In this document: in pieces, positions 1 through 8,341 of the stretch
Numbering within the stretch: the first letter of the stretch is position 1
Layout: every line of letters begins with the position of its first letter
From: a virus
Reading direction: 5' to 3' (one strand)
IMG/VR virus record: IMGVR_UViG_3300046796_000469
Location: 1-33,016 of that record
DNA: 33,016 nt
Program-made: the position numbers and the translations under genes
The notes under the pieces: generated by a model
Told to the model about the DNA's origin: nothing
Database searches by the model: none
The model's input: only the letters and a program-made list of their open reading frames with translations

Positions 1-2850
1 GCTGTAGAGGGCGACCTCGTCGATCAAACCGCTGGCATAGGTCAACGTGTCGTGGCGACGCCCGATCTCAAGCGCGAACGTGACGGGCCCCAAGTCCAGC
101 GTCGCCACACCTGTGCTATCCAGCACCCCATCGACGTAGATCCGTGCCGTCGTTCCGGTGATGGTCGCGGCAACATGGTGCCACTGGCCGTCGTTGATCA
201 CGCGCGTGCCCCGGAACCACCCGTTACCAGTCCAGAGTTCCAGGCGGCCGTCGGCGAGGCTTTCACTCGCGGCGAAGAAGAACCCTTTGAAGTTGCCAGC
301 CCCGTAGTGATTGATGATGTCAAGCGGGGTCGAGCCGGAGAAGCGGACCCACGCTTCGACCGAGAAGTCGGCGGTCGGTGCGAGCGGGGCCGCGTGCGGG
401 ACGGAGATGTAGCCGGTGGTGCCGTTGAACAGCGCCGCCGTGTCGCTGGCGATCGCACCGGGTTGGGCGAGGGTCACCCCGCCGGTGATGGTGCCCGCGT
501 AGCCGTGCCCCGAGCTGTCGGCGGCGGTCAGCCCTGAGGCCTCCCCGAGACGCCAGTAGCCGGTGGGGGCGTCGGCGAGGATGCGCTGCGCGTAGCTGAC
601 GATGCCCGCCTGGTAGTGCGCGGCGATCGTGGCGGCGGAGAGCGCGACCGAGTAGAGCGCGCACTCGTCGAGCGTGCCGACCAGCTCGGCGCCGCTGACA
701 GTAAAGCCTTCGATCGTCCCGAGCGCTTTGGCCTGCGACGTGCCGATGAAGGGCAGCGTGCGGCCGGTCCATGTCGCGTTCTGGTAGGCCTGCACGCCAT
801 TGAGGTAGACGCGGATTGCGGTGCCGTCCCAGAGAGCGACGACGTGCGTCGGGATCCCGTCGGGGACGATCACACCCGTGTTGATGAAGTCGGAGGCACC
901 CTCGATGAACCCGACATAGAGCACGAGCTGCCCCGAGGGGCCCGCCGCGAACGTCACTTCGAAGGCGCCCTGCGACGCGTAGAGCCGCGCGAAGCCGTTC
1001 TGCGTGCCCGCGCGCTTCACCCACAGCTCGATCGACATCCGCGACGGTTGCGGAATGCCGGGGAGGTTGACACCGTTGAGCGGCGTGCCGGGGAGCGCGA
1101 GCGCCGCGTCGGAGCCAGCGACCAGGCTGGGCGCGCCGAGGAGGACGCCGCCGTTGTAGGCGCCGGGGTGATTGTTGCCACTGGCGTCAGCCGCGACGAG
1201 CCCCGCCGTCTCGCCCAGCCGCCAGTAGCCGAGCGGCGTGTCGAGCAGGATGCGATCGCGATAGGCGGTGCCGCCACTCGGCGGTGAGAGCGGCGGCGCG
1301 GCCAGCACGATCCCTTCCCCGCCTGCACCGGCGGCGACGTCCTTGTCGCCGATCACGATCGGGCCGGCGTTGGCCGGGTCGGGCGAGATGAGCAGCTGGC
1401 GGAAGGGGAGGTCGTCGTCGATGTCGGCCGTGGGCAGGGTGACGCCGAGCTGGTAGTGCGCCTGCACCTGCGCGGCGGTGAGGGCGTAGTAGTAGAACGC
1501 CAGCTCGTCGACTAGGCTCGCCTTCAAGCTGTCGGGGCCATCGACGGCGGAGAGGCAGAACAGCTTCTGCAGACTGATCGACGGGACCGGCGGGTTGGGT
1601 CCCACGACCGCCCCATCGGCGACGCCATTGAGATAGAAGGTGAGCGCGCCCGCCTGCACCACGACCACGACGTGGTAGCGCCGGCCATTGACCAGCGGCG
1701 TGTTGTTGTAGCGGACGTCGGGGCCGAAGAAGTTGAGGCGGTTGAAGTAGGGCCCGTAGGTGCTGCCCATCTTGTACAGCCCAATGAACCCCGGCGACGG
1801 CCCGATGAAGATCGTCTGATAGTCCTGCGCGGCGGCGTTGTCGCCGTTGGGCGTCAGCCACAGCTCGATGCTGAAGGTCGTGCCGGTGATGAGCGGCGGG
1901 CAGGTGCCCACGTAGGCTGTCGTGCCGTCGAAGGCGAGGCCCCGCGTCGCGTCGGCGAGCCCCGGCACGCCGTAGGTGACGCCGGCAGCGGAAGCGAGCG
2001 TGATCGGCCGCGCGCCAGCGCTGTCGGCGAGGATGAGGCCGCTGGCTTCGTCCAGGTGCCAGTAGGCGGTCGGTTGATCGGCGAGCACGCGCGCGGCGTA
2101 AGGGTTTGCGAGACTCGCGGCGGCGTGCGCGGCGATCTGCTGCGGGGTGAGGGCGCGCGGATAGATCGCCAGCTCATCGATCACACCGGTGAAGCAGGTA
2201 CCGCTCTCCGCGTAGCCGATGTAGCGGAACCCGGCGGCTGACCCCCAGATGTTCAGCTGACGCCCCGCGTCGGTGGTGTCGGTGAAGATCAGCGCGCCAT
2301 CGAGATAGACGCGCAGCGCCGTCTCGTCCCAGGTGACGGCGAGGTGCGATCGCTTGGTGATCGTCGCCGTGATCTTCCACGCGGGCGACCCGCCGATCGT
2401 GTTCAGGAACACGCCGAGGCCGCCGGAATAATCCACGGAGACGTCGAGGGGGAAGTTGATCACCGACCCCGACGACCAGATGCGGGGGAACGGCAAGACG
2501 GGCGCCCCGCTCGTCGGCTTGACGATCGCTTCGATCGTGATGAACCGGGGGATCGGGAAGTTGGGGATCCGCACGCCCGCGAACGTCGAGGTGTCGACGG
2601 TCACCAGCTGCATCGCCGAGCCGAGATCGGTGAGCGGCGGCACCCCGAGAGTCAGCGCTGGTGTGGCGCCGACGTAGGTGCCGGAATAGCTGCCGACCGC
2701 ATCGACCGCCGTGACGGCGCCCGGGCCCTCGTTCAGCCGCCAGAAGGCCATCGGCTGATCGGCGAGCACCGCCTGGCCATAGCTGTCGTAGACCGCCGAC
2801 AGCCGCGTCGGCCCCGTGGCAGCGAGCGGCAGCGCGTAGCTCCGCACCAT
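1..2850 (-). CDS. Multi-LamG virion adhesion protein (C-terminus beyond left edge)
   Basis: The frame is open from ATG at 2850 to the window edge, so 950 residues are visible and the C-terminus is missing. It contains four tandem LamG/concanavalin-A-like jelly-roll domains (LamG_3 type). Each opens with a (F/Y)W-x-L-x-E box and an A-x-D-x-x-G turn (near residues 35, 263, 541 and 763). Each closes with an (I/V/L)DE-x-A-x-Y-type box (aspartates near 225, 448, 728 and 944). A linker near residues 481-520 begins LPFRQLL and resembles the adjacent 103-residue protein. LamG folds usually bind glycans or proteins. From its place after the head and neck genes I infer a tail fibre, receptor-binding or virion-surface adhesin. 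The start lies one base after the upstream stop, suggesting translational coupling. The ligand is unknown. Confidence 0.88.
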   Translation of the reverse strand, partial: MVRSYALPLAATGPTRLSAVYDSYGQAVLADQPMAFWRLNEGPGAVTAVDAVGSYSGTYVGATPALTLGVPPLTDLGSAMQLVTVDTSTFAGVRIPNFPIPRFITIEAIVKPTSGAPVLPFPRIWSSGSVINFPLDVSVDYSGGLGVFLNTIGGSPAWKITATITKRSHLAVTWDETALRVYLDGALIFTDTTDAGRQLNIWGSAAGFRYIGYAESGTCFTGVIDELAIYPRALTPQQIAAHAAASLANPYAARVLADQPTAYWHLDEASGLILADSAGARPITLASAAGVTYGVPGLADATRGLAFDGTTAYVGTCPPLITGTTFSIELWLTPNGDNAAAQDYQTIFIGPSPGFIGLYKMGSTYGPYFNRLNFFGPDVRYNNTPLVNGRRYHVVVVVQAGALTFYLNGVADGAVVGPNPPVPSISLQKLFCLSAVDGPDSLKASLVDELAFYYYALTAAQVQAHYQLGVTLPTADIDDDLPFRQLLISPDPANAGPIVIGDKDVAAGAGGEGIVLAAPPLSPPSGGTAYRDRILLDTPLGYWRLGETAGLVAADASGNNHPGAYNGGVLLGAPSLVAGSDAALALPGTPLNGVNLPGIPQPSRMSIELWVKRAGTQNGFARLYASQGAFEVTFAAGPSGQLVLYVGFIEGASDFINTGVIVPDGIPTHVVALWDGTAIRVYLNGVQAYQNATWTGRTLPFIGTSQAKALGTIEGFTVSGAELVGTLDECALYSVALSAATIAAHYQAGIVSYAQRILADAPTGYWRLGEASGLTAADSSGHGYAGTITGGVTLAQPGAIASDTAALFNGTTGYISVPHAAPLAPTADFSVEAWVRFSGSTPLDIINHYGAGNFKGFFFAASESLADGRLELWTGNGWFRGTRVINDGQWHHVAATITGTTARIYVDGVLDSTGVATLDLGPVTFALEIGRRHDTLTYASGLIDEVALYS

Positions 2851-2851
2851 G

Positions 2852-3163
2852 TCAGTAGGGAATGCCCAGGACCTGCAGCGTCCCGCCGGCGCCCACCGCC
2901 CAGAGATCACCCAGCTTGATCGGCCCGGTCGCAAACGGCCCGAGCGACGTCGGGTCGGCGCCGACCAGGATCGGCAGGCCGGTGGCGACCGTCACCGCGT
3001 TGCTGCTCCCGAGATAGATCGGTGCGCCGCTGGCCTGCAGCAGCAGCTGGCGGTACGGGATGTCGCTGGCCGCGTCAGCGACACCCGCCACCCCGACGCC
3101 GTAGGCATCACTGAGCCGCTTCGGCGCGGCGCTGAGCACGACCGCGTAGCTGCGCAGACCCAT
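2852..3163 (-). CDS. Small virion-associated protein, 103 aa
   Basis: A 103-residue protein with a strong GAGGAGG ribosome site ahead of ATG 3163. The middle reads IPYRQLLLQ, then a short beta-rich stretch (PIYLGSS, GLPILVGAD), and the C-terminus contains GDLWAVGAGGTLQVLG. In my recollection this resembles small phage structural proteins that end in a LWAVG-x-(G/S)-x-(L/V)-x-VLG strand pair, often described as putative virion or capsid-associated beta proteins. It is coupled to the LamG gene downstream. That gene carries a related (L/I)P(F/Y)RQLL segment inside its linker, so the two probably assemble on the same structure or share ancestry. Function is not assigned. Confidence 0.82.
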   Translation of the reverse strand: MGLRSYAVVLSAAPKRLSDAYGVGVAGVADAASDIPYRQLLLQASGAPIYLGSSNAVTVATGLPILVGADPTSLGPFATGPIKLGDLWAVGAGGTLQVLGIPY

Positions 3164-3188
3164 CGAGAACCTCCTCGCGCGCCTGCGC

Positions 3189-3479
3189 CTACTGCTGATC
3201 GATCGTGCCGGGGTTGCGGTCCTGCAGCGTCGGCGGCTCGGGCGGCGTCTCGCTCGGCTGGTAGCGGTTGGGCAGCGAGGGCAGCCCTGAGACTGAGTTC
3301 TCCGACTCGCTGCCGTCGGGTGTCGGGACCGAGGGGTTCTGCCACGCGACCTGCGTCAGGCCGTTGGGATCATCGACCGTGATCGAGGGATCGGACCCGG
3401 AGCTGGTGATGCTGTCGCCACCGAGATCGCTGGAGCTGGGCATCCCCGGGTTGTCCCAGAAAGTTTTCAGATCAGACAT
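3189..3479 (-). CDS. Hypothetical acidic, proline/serine-rich protein, 96 aa
   Basis: A 96-residue, acidic, low-complexity protein rich in Ser, Pro, Asp and Gly, with few hydrophobic residues and no recognisable domain. It begins MSDLKTFWDNPG and ends with a Pro/Glu-rich tail, as expected of an intrinsically disordered virion component or linker. ATG 3479 follows a clear AGGAG site, and the gene lies 10 bp after its upstream neighbour in the leftward virion operon. Its place between the neck adaptor and the LamG protein suggests a head-tail or tail-attachment role. This is inferred from position only. Confidence 0.75.
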   Translation of the reverse strand: MSDLKTFWDNPGMPSSSDLGGDSITSSGSDPSITVDDPNGLTQVAWQNPSVPTPDGSESENSVSGLPSLPNRYQPSETPPEPPTLQDRNPGTIDQQ

Positions 3480-3489
3480 GAAGGTTCTC

Positions 3490-4215
3490 CTACCAGTAGC
3501 CGCTCAAGCTGGCGTCGGTGGCGCGCGGGTCGCCCGCGGCGAGGCCGCAGCAGCACTCCTGCCAGCTGTCCCAGAGATCGTCGGGGTATTGCTCGTCGTC
3601 GCGCAGCGAGAGGGCCTGCAGCCCGAGGCGAAACTCGGTCGCCTTGGCCTGCGCGAGCCCCGCGTTGAAGTACGGGTTGGTCTTGTCGGGCGTCCCCGGC
3701 CAGAGCGCCGCCTGCGCGAGCGCACCGGCCACGAGTACCTCGCCGCTGTTGGCGAGCACGCCGGGGAAGACGCTGGTGTCGTCGAGGCGATCGACCTGGC
3801 GGTGGTAGACGCAGGTCAGGGTGGAGACCGCGCCGTACGGGTGATAGAGATAGCGCGCGCGCCCGACGCTGCCCGCGGTCGTGGAGGGCGTCGCCGCGAC
3901 CAGCGCGAGCACCTGGCCCTGCGACGTCTGGCCAGGGTCGGCGATCGCCAGCTCCTCCAGCGAGTAGCGGAACGGGATGCGCACCTGACGTGATTGATCG
4001 ACGATCACCTTCCAGGCACCGAAGTCGGCCGGGACGGTCAGGTACTGATCCGTGGCGAGCGGGGTGACGACCAGCTCACCACGGTTGAAGCCCCAGTGCC
4101 GGTACGCCAGCAGCTGCTTGTAGGCGGCGTTGACCCACTCGCGCGCGAGGAAGGTCGGCGCCGCCGGGCAGTAGAGGCGTACCGTGCGCCAGCAGTAGCC
4201 GAAGTCATCCGCCAT
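3490..4215 (-). CDS. Neck adaptor / head-completion-like protein, 241 aa
   Basis: A 241-residue protein whose architecture resembles phage adaptor (head-to-tail connector) proteins of the SU10/P22 gp4 type. An N-terminal helical segment (residues 15-45, containing AREWVNAAYKQLL) is followed by a VPADF box near 61. A beta-rich middle (90-150) precedes a helical C-terminal part with acidic DDEQYPDDLWD residues. The W-x-N-x-A-x(3-4)-L pattern followed later by (V/L)P-x-DF is typical of this class in my recollection. Adaptors dock as a ring under the portal and seal the filled head. Position two genes beyond the capsid cluster agrees. Unusual is the Cys run CCCG near residue 218. Family assignment is by pattern, not by search. 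Confidence 0.8.
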   Translation of the reverse strand: MADDFGYCWRTVRLYCPAAPTFLAREWVNAAYKQLLAYRHWGFNRGELVVTPLATDQYLTVPADFGAWKVIVDQSRQVRIPFRYSLEELAIADPGQTSQGQVLALVAATPSTTAGSVGRARYLYHPYGAVSTLTCVYHRQVDRLDDTSVFPGVLANSGEVLVAGALAQAALWPGTPDKTNPYFNAGLAQAKATEFRLGLQALSLRDDEQYPDDLWDSWQECCCGLAAGDPRATDASLSGYW

Positions 4216-4227
4216 CGGTCCACGGTC

Positions 4228-4548
4228 CTACTTGCCGATCGCTTCGAAGCGGCAGGTGTAGGCGGCGAGGTTGACGCCGCCGGCGACTTCGACGCCGGTC
4301 GTGCCCACCAGCCACTTGATCACGCCGCCGGTCGCCGTGGGCACCCAGACCGGATAGAGGAACAGGGTGCCGTTGGTCGCCGGGGTGAAGAGCATCAGCT
4401 CGATGCGCCCCATCCCCAGGTCGGCGCCCGCGATCGGATCGCCGCCAGAGACGTAGCTGGCGGGGCCGATGTAGCCACCGATCTTGCGGATGCGCGCCGA
4501 GCTGCTGTCGTGGTACTGCAGGTTGGTCTTGTCCAGTGTTCCGGTCAT
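4228..4548 (-). CDS. Conserved phage head-associated protein, 106 aa
   Basis: A 106-residue beta-rich protein ending VTL/YTCRF-x-AIGK-style (…YTCRFEAIGK). Proteins of this size with a YPTGG/VSGGD-x-I-x-A-x-LG segment and a terminal R-F-x-A-(I/L)GK signature are often found just downstream of the major capsid gene in phages, without a known function. Here VSGGDPIAGADLGMG (about residues 33-47) and the terminal FEAIGK match that pattern. It follows the probable decoration protein by 8 bp and starts at ATG 4548. Likely a minor capsid or decoration component; this is inferred from neighbourhood and recalled resemblance. Confidence 0.8.
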   Translation of the reverse strand: MTGTLDKTNLQYHDSSSARIRKIGGYIGPASYVSGGDPIAGADLGMGRIELMLFTPATNGTLFLYPVWVPTATGGVIKWLVGTTGVEVAGGVNLAAYTCRFEAIGK

Positions 4549-4556
4549 GGAGGCTC

Positions 4557-5126
4557 CTACACCACGTCAGGCAGATTGAGATCCACCAGGACCTTCTGGT
4601 TGCCGGTGCCGCCGGTGACGTCGGTCACCTTGACCGGGCCGGCGACGGTGCCCAGCGGCTGGGTGGTCGGCGCGGTGCCCGCGGCGAGGAGCACGCCCAG
4701 GTCGGTCGCGCCACCGAGGATCGAGTCCCCGACCACGGCCGCCGCGACGTTGGCGTCAGAGGCGCGCACCGGGCACGGGCCGCCGATCTGGATCGCGGTG
4801 TAGTTGCCCTTGGCCGGGGCCACGACGCCGATCACGCCCGCGACCTGGTTGAGCGTGGTGCCGCCCGCGGTGCCGACCAGATAGAGCGAGCGGTCGGTCC
4901 AGTAGACCGGCTGACCGGTCTTGGGCGCGGCGGCGGTCGCCGGGTCGATGCGCACCAGCTGGAAGCGCTTGGCGCGGGGCGGCACCCCGGGGGTGCTGCG
5001 TCCGGTCGGATGCTGCATGGTGAAGCGGGCCCCGAGCGTGCCCGGCTCCATCAGTGAGGCGGCGTCTTCCTTGGTCGGGTCGCCGCTCTGGAGGTAGACG
5101 GCATTCTGTTCGAAGATGTTGGGCAT
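4557..5126 (-). CDS. Probable capsid decoration/stabilising protein, 189 aa
   Basis: The reading frame extends to 5162, but the best start is ATG 5126 (MPNIFEQNAVYLQ), which has a GGAG site 6 bases upstream and lies just after the capsid stop. The 189-residue product has a Gly/Val/Ala-rich beta composition (repeated VAGVIGVV, VKVTDVTGG) and no membrane segment or enzymatic motif. Its location directly behind the major capsid gene and its beta-rich composition suggest a head decoration or stabilising protein. No family is firmly recognised. Confidence 0.82.
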   Translation of the reverse strand: MPNIFEQNAVYLQSGDPTKEDAASLMEPGTLGARFTMQHPTGRSTPGVPPRAKRFQLVRIDPATAAAPKTGQPVYWTDRSLYLVGTAGGTTLNQVAGVIGVVAPAKGNYTAIQIGGPCPVRASDANVAAAVVGDSILGGATDLGVLLAAGTAPTTQPLGTVAGPVKVTDVTGGTGNQKVLVDLNLPDVV

Positions 5127-5136
5127 GGCTGGTCTC

Positions 5137-6189
5137 CTAGCTCCCGATCCCCTTGAGCACACGCGAGAGGCGGAGCGCCTTCACGGTGAGGTTGCCGGCG
5201 AAGAGGATCTGCCCGGCGACCTGGTTGTCCTGCCGCGCCCCTTTGAAGCCGGTGAAGCCGAAGGCGAACTTGCGCGACTGCGCGATGTAGAGCCGGATGT
5301 AGGCGTCGTCGCCTTGGGGCCCGAAGTTCAGCCACCAGAACGTCTCGTTGGCGGCGAAGTAGTTGCCCAGGTCGTCGTCGTTGACGCCGTCGGCGCCGGG
5401 GCAGTACTGCGACATCGTGATCGTCGCCTTGTCGAACTTCATCCCCGGCCAGTTGATCTCGGGCTGGGTGGTGTCGATGATCTGGTGCGGCAGGAAGTTC
5501 TCGGCGATGAACCCCATGCAGCGGTTGGTGGTGATGCCGATGGTCGGCGCCTCGTTGCCGAGCACGCAGCTGAAGTAGCTGTGGCGCAGCACGCGGTAGG
5601 AGATCGGCGAGCCGGCCAGGTCCGACGCGATGAGCCCGGCGGGCGGGTCGAGCGCGGGGCTGACGTCGGCGCGCGTCTGGCCGCCGTAGGACGGGAAGGT
5701 CGCGCCGGTCCAGGAGGTGTCGCCGGTGCGGCAGAACGCCTCCTCCATGCCGTTGATCTCCATCGAGCGATCGTCGCCAGCGAGCGCCTGGCCGTGGTGG
5801 AACGCCGCGATCTCCAGGATCGCCGACATGGTGAGCGAGGCCTGCGCCATGTCGGTGCGGATCACGCTGAACGCGGCGCGCGGCCCGGCGAGTTCGACTT
5901 CCAGGTCTTCCAGGAATTCGGTGATGCCGACCTGGTAGTAGCGCGGCCCGAAGAGCAGGCCGGTGCGGGTCTGGCGGCGGACGATGTCGAACGAGCTACC
6001 TTTGCGGTAGGCCCCGCCCTTCATCGGCTTGTACATGAAGTTTTCTTGAATCTGCGGCCCGACCCACTTGCGCGAGAAGCGAGACTTCGCCATCGCGATG
6101 AAGGGGCCCGCCTTGAAGTAGCCGTCCACCACCCCAGGTTCGATCTCCTTGGTGACGGTGGTGTTGACTTCATCGAGCTGGATTGCCAC
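5137..6189 (-). CDS. Major capsid protein, 350 aa
   Basis: A 350-residue protein starting at GTG 6189 with an ideal AGGAGG site 5 bases upstream. It has the layout of HK97-fold phage major capsid proteins of the type with a GG-x-Y-R-x-G box (residues 58-64) and a following stretch in which an aromatic pair (RYYQVGI) leads to a long helix rich in acidic and hydrophobic residues (about 90-130). The latter region (TEFLEDLEVELAGPRAAFSVI onward) corresponds to the spine-helix region of that family. It sits between scaffold and decoration genes, the normal position. The C-terminus (LFAGNLTVKALRLSRVL) resembles the closing strands of the P-domain. Assignment is by pattern and context. Confidence 0.88.
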   Translation of the reverse strand: MAIQLDEVNTTVTKEIEPGVVDGYFKAGPFIAMAKSRFSRKWVGPQIQENFMYKPMKGGAYRKGSSFDIVRRQTRTGLLFGPRYYQVGITEFLEDLEVELAGPRAAFSVIRTDMAQASLTMSAILEIAAFHHGQALAGDDRSMEINGMEEAFCRTGDTSWTGATFPSYGGQTRADVSPALDPPAGLIASDLAGSPISYRVLRHSYFSCVLGNEAPTIGITTNRCMGFIAENFLPHQIIDTTQPEINWPGMKFDKATITMSQYCPGADGVNDDDLGNYFAANETFWWLNFGPQGDDAYIRLYIAQSRKFAFGFTGFKGARQDNQVAGQILFAGNLTVKALRLSRVLKGIGS

Positions 6190-6250
6190 GTCTGCCTCCT
6201 GCGGCTGCGCGCGCGCGACGATCGGCTAGCGGCTGATCGACGCGGGCGTG

Positions 6251-7054
6251 CTAGGTCTGTTTGGCGGCGACCAGCCGCTCGTACTCAGCGACCGCTGAGT
6301 CGAGGGTGTGCGCCGCGGTCCCGTCTTTGGTCGTGAGCACGTCGAGCGGCGAGGCTTCACTGCGCAGCGGGAACGGCTGCCCCGCGCTCTGGCGCGTGCG
6401 TTCCGCGAAGCGTTTGTCGACCTCGTCGTTGATGCGCTTGTCTTCGGCTTCCTTGTTTTTCGCGGCGATGCGCTCGCCGTACTTCTCGTGGTAGGCGTCC
6501 TGCAGCGAGAAGACCCGCCCGGGCTGTCCGACGATCGGCCGTCCGAGCTTCGGGTTGTTCACCAGCTCGGTCATGTCGAGCGGCTCGCCGAAAACGTGCT
6601 GGTGCCAGCCGGCCTGGGTGGCGATGAACCCGGAGACCGCGATGTAGTCGCGGCCTGCCTCGTTGATCGCGTCGTCGGCGATCTTGCGCATCTCGGCGGC
6701 GGTCATCGCCGGGGTCTGGAGCGCGGGCTTGTCACCGGCGGGCGGATGGTCGCCGTTGCCGTTGCCATTGCCGGGACGCACCGCGCCCTCGCGCGCGGCC
6801 TTGAGCGCCGCCTCGTTGTCCTTGTACCAGCCGTCGAGTTTCTGGTAGTACTCGGTCAACGACGTCTCCTTCTCCCGCAGCGTGTCCATGTTGCGGCTGT
6901 AGTCGGAGCGGGCCAGCGTGCCGTCGCCCAGCAGGGTGACGGCGTCTTTCGCCTCCGCCGCGTCGAAGACCGCCTTCGCCTGTGCCTGCAGCTCCGCCGG
7001 GAGCTTGGCGAGCACGCCAGCGATGAAGGACTGACCCGATTCGAATGCACCCAT
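6251..7054 (-). CDS. Scaffolding protein, 267 aa
   Basis: A 267-residue charged, mostly helical protein. Residues 1-95 hold Ala/Glu/Lys-rich helices with coiled-coil character (EKETSLTEYYQKLDGWYKDNEAAL). Residues 96-115 form a Gly/Asn/Pro linker, and the C-terminal part again has charged helices (KNKEAEDKRINDEVDKRF). Helix-linker-helix proteins encoded directly upstream of the major capsid gene are typical capsid assembly scaffolds. They fill the procapsid core and leave during packaging. No protease motif is visible. ATG 7054 follows an AGGAG sequence 11 bases upstream, a slightly long spacing. Confidence 0.82.
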   Translation of the reverse strand: MGAFESGQSFIAGVLAKLPAELQAQAKAVFDAAEAKDAVTLLGDGTLARSDYSRNMDTLREKETSLTEYYQKLDGWYKDNEAALKAAREGAVRPGNGNGNGDHPPAGDKPALQTPAMTAAEMRKIADDAINEAGRDYIAVSGFIATQAGWHQHVFGEPLDMTELVNNPKLGRPIVGQPGRVFSLQDAYHEKYGERIAAKNKEAEDKRINDEVDKRFAERTRQSAGQPFPLRSEASPLDVLTTKDGTAAHTLDSAVAEYERLVAAKQT

Positions 7055-7150
7055 GACGAACTCGACTCCTGCACGCGGTCAGGCAAGAGCTGATGGGGAT
7101 CCTTCGCAGGAGGCGAGCAAGATCCGGCAGCTCCTCTACGCGCGTGCTGT

Positions 7151-7200
7151 TGGGGGTGGCGTCGGTGGTGTCGTGGTGGGTGTCGTCGTCGTCGTCGAGC
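7151..7200. repeat. GTC/GTGG microsatellite in a 174-bp intergenic gap
   Basis: The gap 7055-7228 between the scaffold and IPT/TIG genes contains a biased tract: GGTGGCGTCGGTGGTGTCG, then five GTC triplets at about 7177-7192. No start codon with a ribosome site is visible on either strand. On the minus strand one frame would encode a Thr/Pro-rich string directly after the TAG stop of the IPT/TIG gene. This is either chance from the repeat or a lost or read-through C-terminal tail. Confidence 0.55.
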
Positions 7201-7228
7201 GGAAGATCGATCGAGCGGAGCGCGCGAG

Positions 7229-7762
7229 CTACATCGGCGTGATCAGATCCATCGCGGGCACCGGCAGCGAGGGGTGCGCCGGAGGGAGCGGGACCTCGCG
7301 CGGCGGATCGAAGACAAACAGCAGGGTGTCGGTCTCCTCGGGCACGCCTTCGACGAGCGTGCGCACCAGCACCGGGATCGCCGGGTCGGCGCCGAGCCAG
7401 AGCGTCATGTCGACGATGGTGGTCAGCTCGGTGTCGGAGACGAAGGTGGTCGGCTCATCCTGGCTCGCGAAGTTGATCACCGAGCTGGCGTCGAAGCCGG
7501 AGCCGATGACGCGGATCGCGAAGGTCGGGTCGCCGATCGCGGCTGAGGGCGGCAGCAGTGACGTGAGCGCGGTCGTCGGCGCATCGACGTCGCGAGCGAC
7601 CGCGCGGCCACCCACGCCGGTGCCTTTCGGCTGCACGACGGGCGGGGCCTCGCGCGCGGGGAGATCGTGGTCGGGATGCGCACCGGGGTGCTTGCCCGCC
7701 TGGAACGCTTTCTCCGCGTCGGCTTCTTCCTTGATCTCCGGTCGATCATCCTTCTTCGTCAT
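7229..7762 (-). CDS. IPT/TIG (immunoglobulin-like) domain virion protein, 177 aa
   Basis: A 177-residue protein. The N-terminal third (1-60) is charged and probably disordered (KKDDRPEIKEEADAEKAF). From about residue 64 there is an IPT/TIG-type Ig-like fold pattern: L-x-x-L-x-P-x-x-A-x-x-G at the first strand, then I-x-V-x-GSGF near 84-90, a D-x-S-S-V-I-x-F turn, and alternating strands (TELTTIVDM, PVLVRT). The GSGF turn in the second strand is characteristic. Such domains often decorate phage heads or tails and are thought to give weak attachment to surface glycans. The gene sits upstream of the scaffold in the virion operon. The Pro-rich C-terminus ends at TAG 7229. Confidence 0.8.
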   Translation of the reverse strand: MTKKDDRPEIKEEADAEKAFQAGKHPGAHPDHDLPAREAPPVVQPKGTGVGGRAVARDVDAPTTALTSLLPPSAAIGDPTFAIRVIGSGFDASSVINFASQDEPTTFVSDTELTTIVDMTLWLGADPAIPVLVRTLVEGVPEETDTLLFVFDPPREVPLPPAHPSLPVPAMDLITPM

Positions 7763-7784
7763 GGCGAGATCCTCTCTGCGAAAA

Positions 7785-8189
7785 CTACACGGAGCCCGGC
7801 CCCGAGATGCCGCGGTCCATGCCGCCCATCGGCGGCGCGGGGCCGGCGGCGGTCGGCGACACGGGGCCGGAGCCGTTGCTCATCAGGGTGGCGAGATACT
7901 GCTGCACCAGGTCCTTGATCATCGAGAGCTGCGCCGCCTGGTCGGGCGTGATCTGCGCCCAGGAGTCGAGCAGGTCGCCCATCGCCGAGGCGGATTGCGT
8001 GATGCCGGTCAGGACCTCGGGCGGCATCTGGCCGGTGGGGATCGAACCGGCGAGGCCCTTCATCGAGAAGCCGCCGGGCGCGCCCGGGGGCATCCCGCCC
8101 ATCGAAGTCGGCGAGGGCGGGGGTTGGTCGAGCGCGGCGCTGCCCGGTGTCGGGCCGGTGCCGGGGAAGCCAGCGGGCGGGAAAGCCAT
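7785..8189 (-). CDS. Hypothetical Pro/Gly/Met-rich virion protein, 134 aa
   Basis: The product starts MAFPPAGFPG at ATG 8189, whose A is shared with the stop of the upstream 50-residue gene (TGATG). Residues 1-60 are Pro/Gly-rich. Residues 65-110 form a probable amphipathic helix pair (TGITQSASAMGDLLDSW and QAAQLSMIKDLVQQYLATL), and the tail is again Gly/Pro/Met-rich. No known domain is recognised. Its position just upstream of the IPT/TIG and scaffold genes suggests a minor head or internal protein. The N-terminus MAFPP is shared with the gene at 8350-8574, which may reflect local duplication. Confidence 0.75.
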   Translation of the reverse strand: MAFPPAGFPGTGPTPGSAALDQPPPSPTSMGGMPPGAPGGFSMKGLAGSIPTGQMPPEVLTGITQSASAMGDLLDSWAQITPDQAAQLSMIKDLVQQYLATLMSNGSGPVSPTAAGPAPPMGGMDRGISGPGSV

Positions 8190-8341
8190 CAGCGTTTGCC
8201 TCCGCGCAGGCCGCTGCGCTTGCTGTAGCTGGAGGGCTTGGAGCTGCCCTTCTTGCCGGGGTACTTTTTCGGCAGCCCGCCGGGGGCGCCGCCCAGGTCC
8301 GCGTCGACCGGGGTCTTGGGTGCGATCTTCTTGGTGAACAT
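8189..8341 (-). CDS. Small basic Gly/Lys-rich protein, 50 aa
   Basis: A 50-residue, strongly basic protein that starts MFTKKIAPKTP and ends SKRSGLRGGKR. Lys, Arg, Ser, Gly and Pro dominate, so it is probably unstructured and could bind DNA or RNA. The start at ATG 8341 and the TGATG overlap with the next gene support translation. It is one of three consecutive small basic or glycine-rich genes between the leftward promoter region at about 8800 and the scaffold. A DNA-condensing or internal head peptide is possible, but function is unknown. Confidence 0.68.
   Translation of the reverse strand: MFTKKIAPKTPVDADLGGAPGGLPKKYPGKKGSSKPSSYSKRSGLRGGKR

Noticed and set aside
5127-5162. Upstream extension of the decoration protein to 5162
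   Set aside because: It overlaps the capsid end and has no ribosome site; ATG 5126 has GGAG at good spacing.
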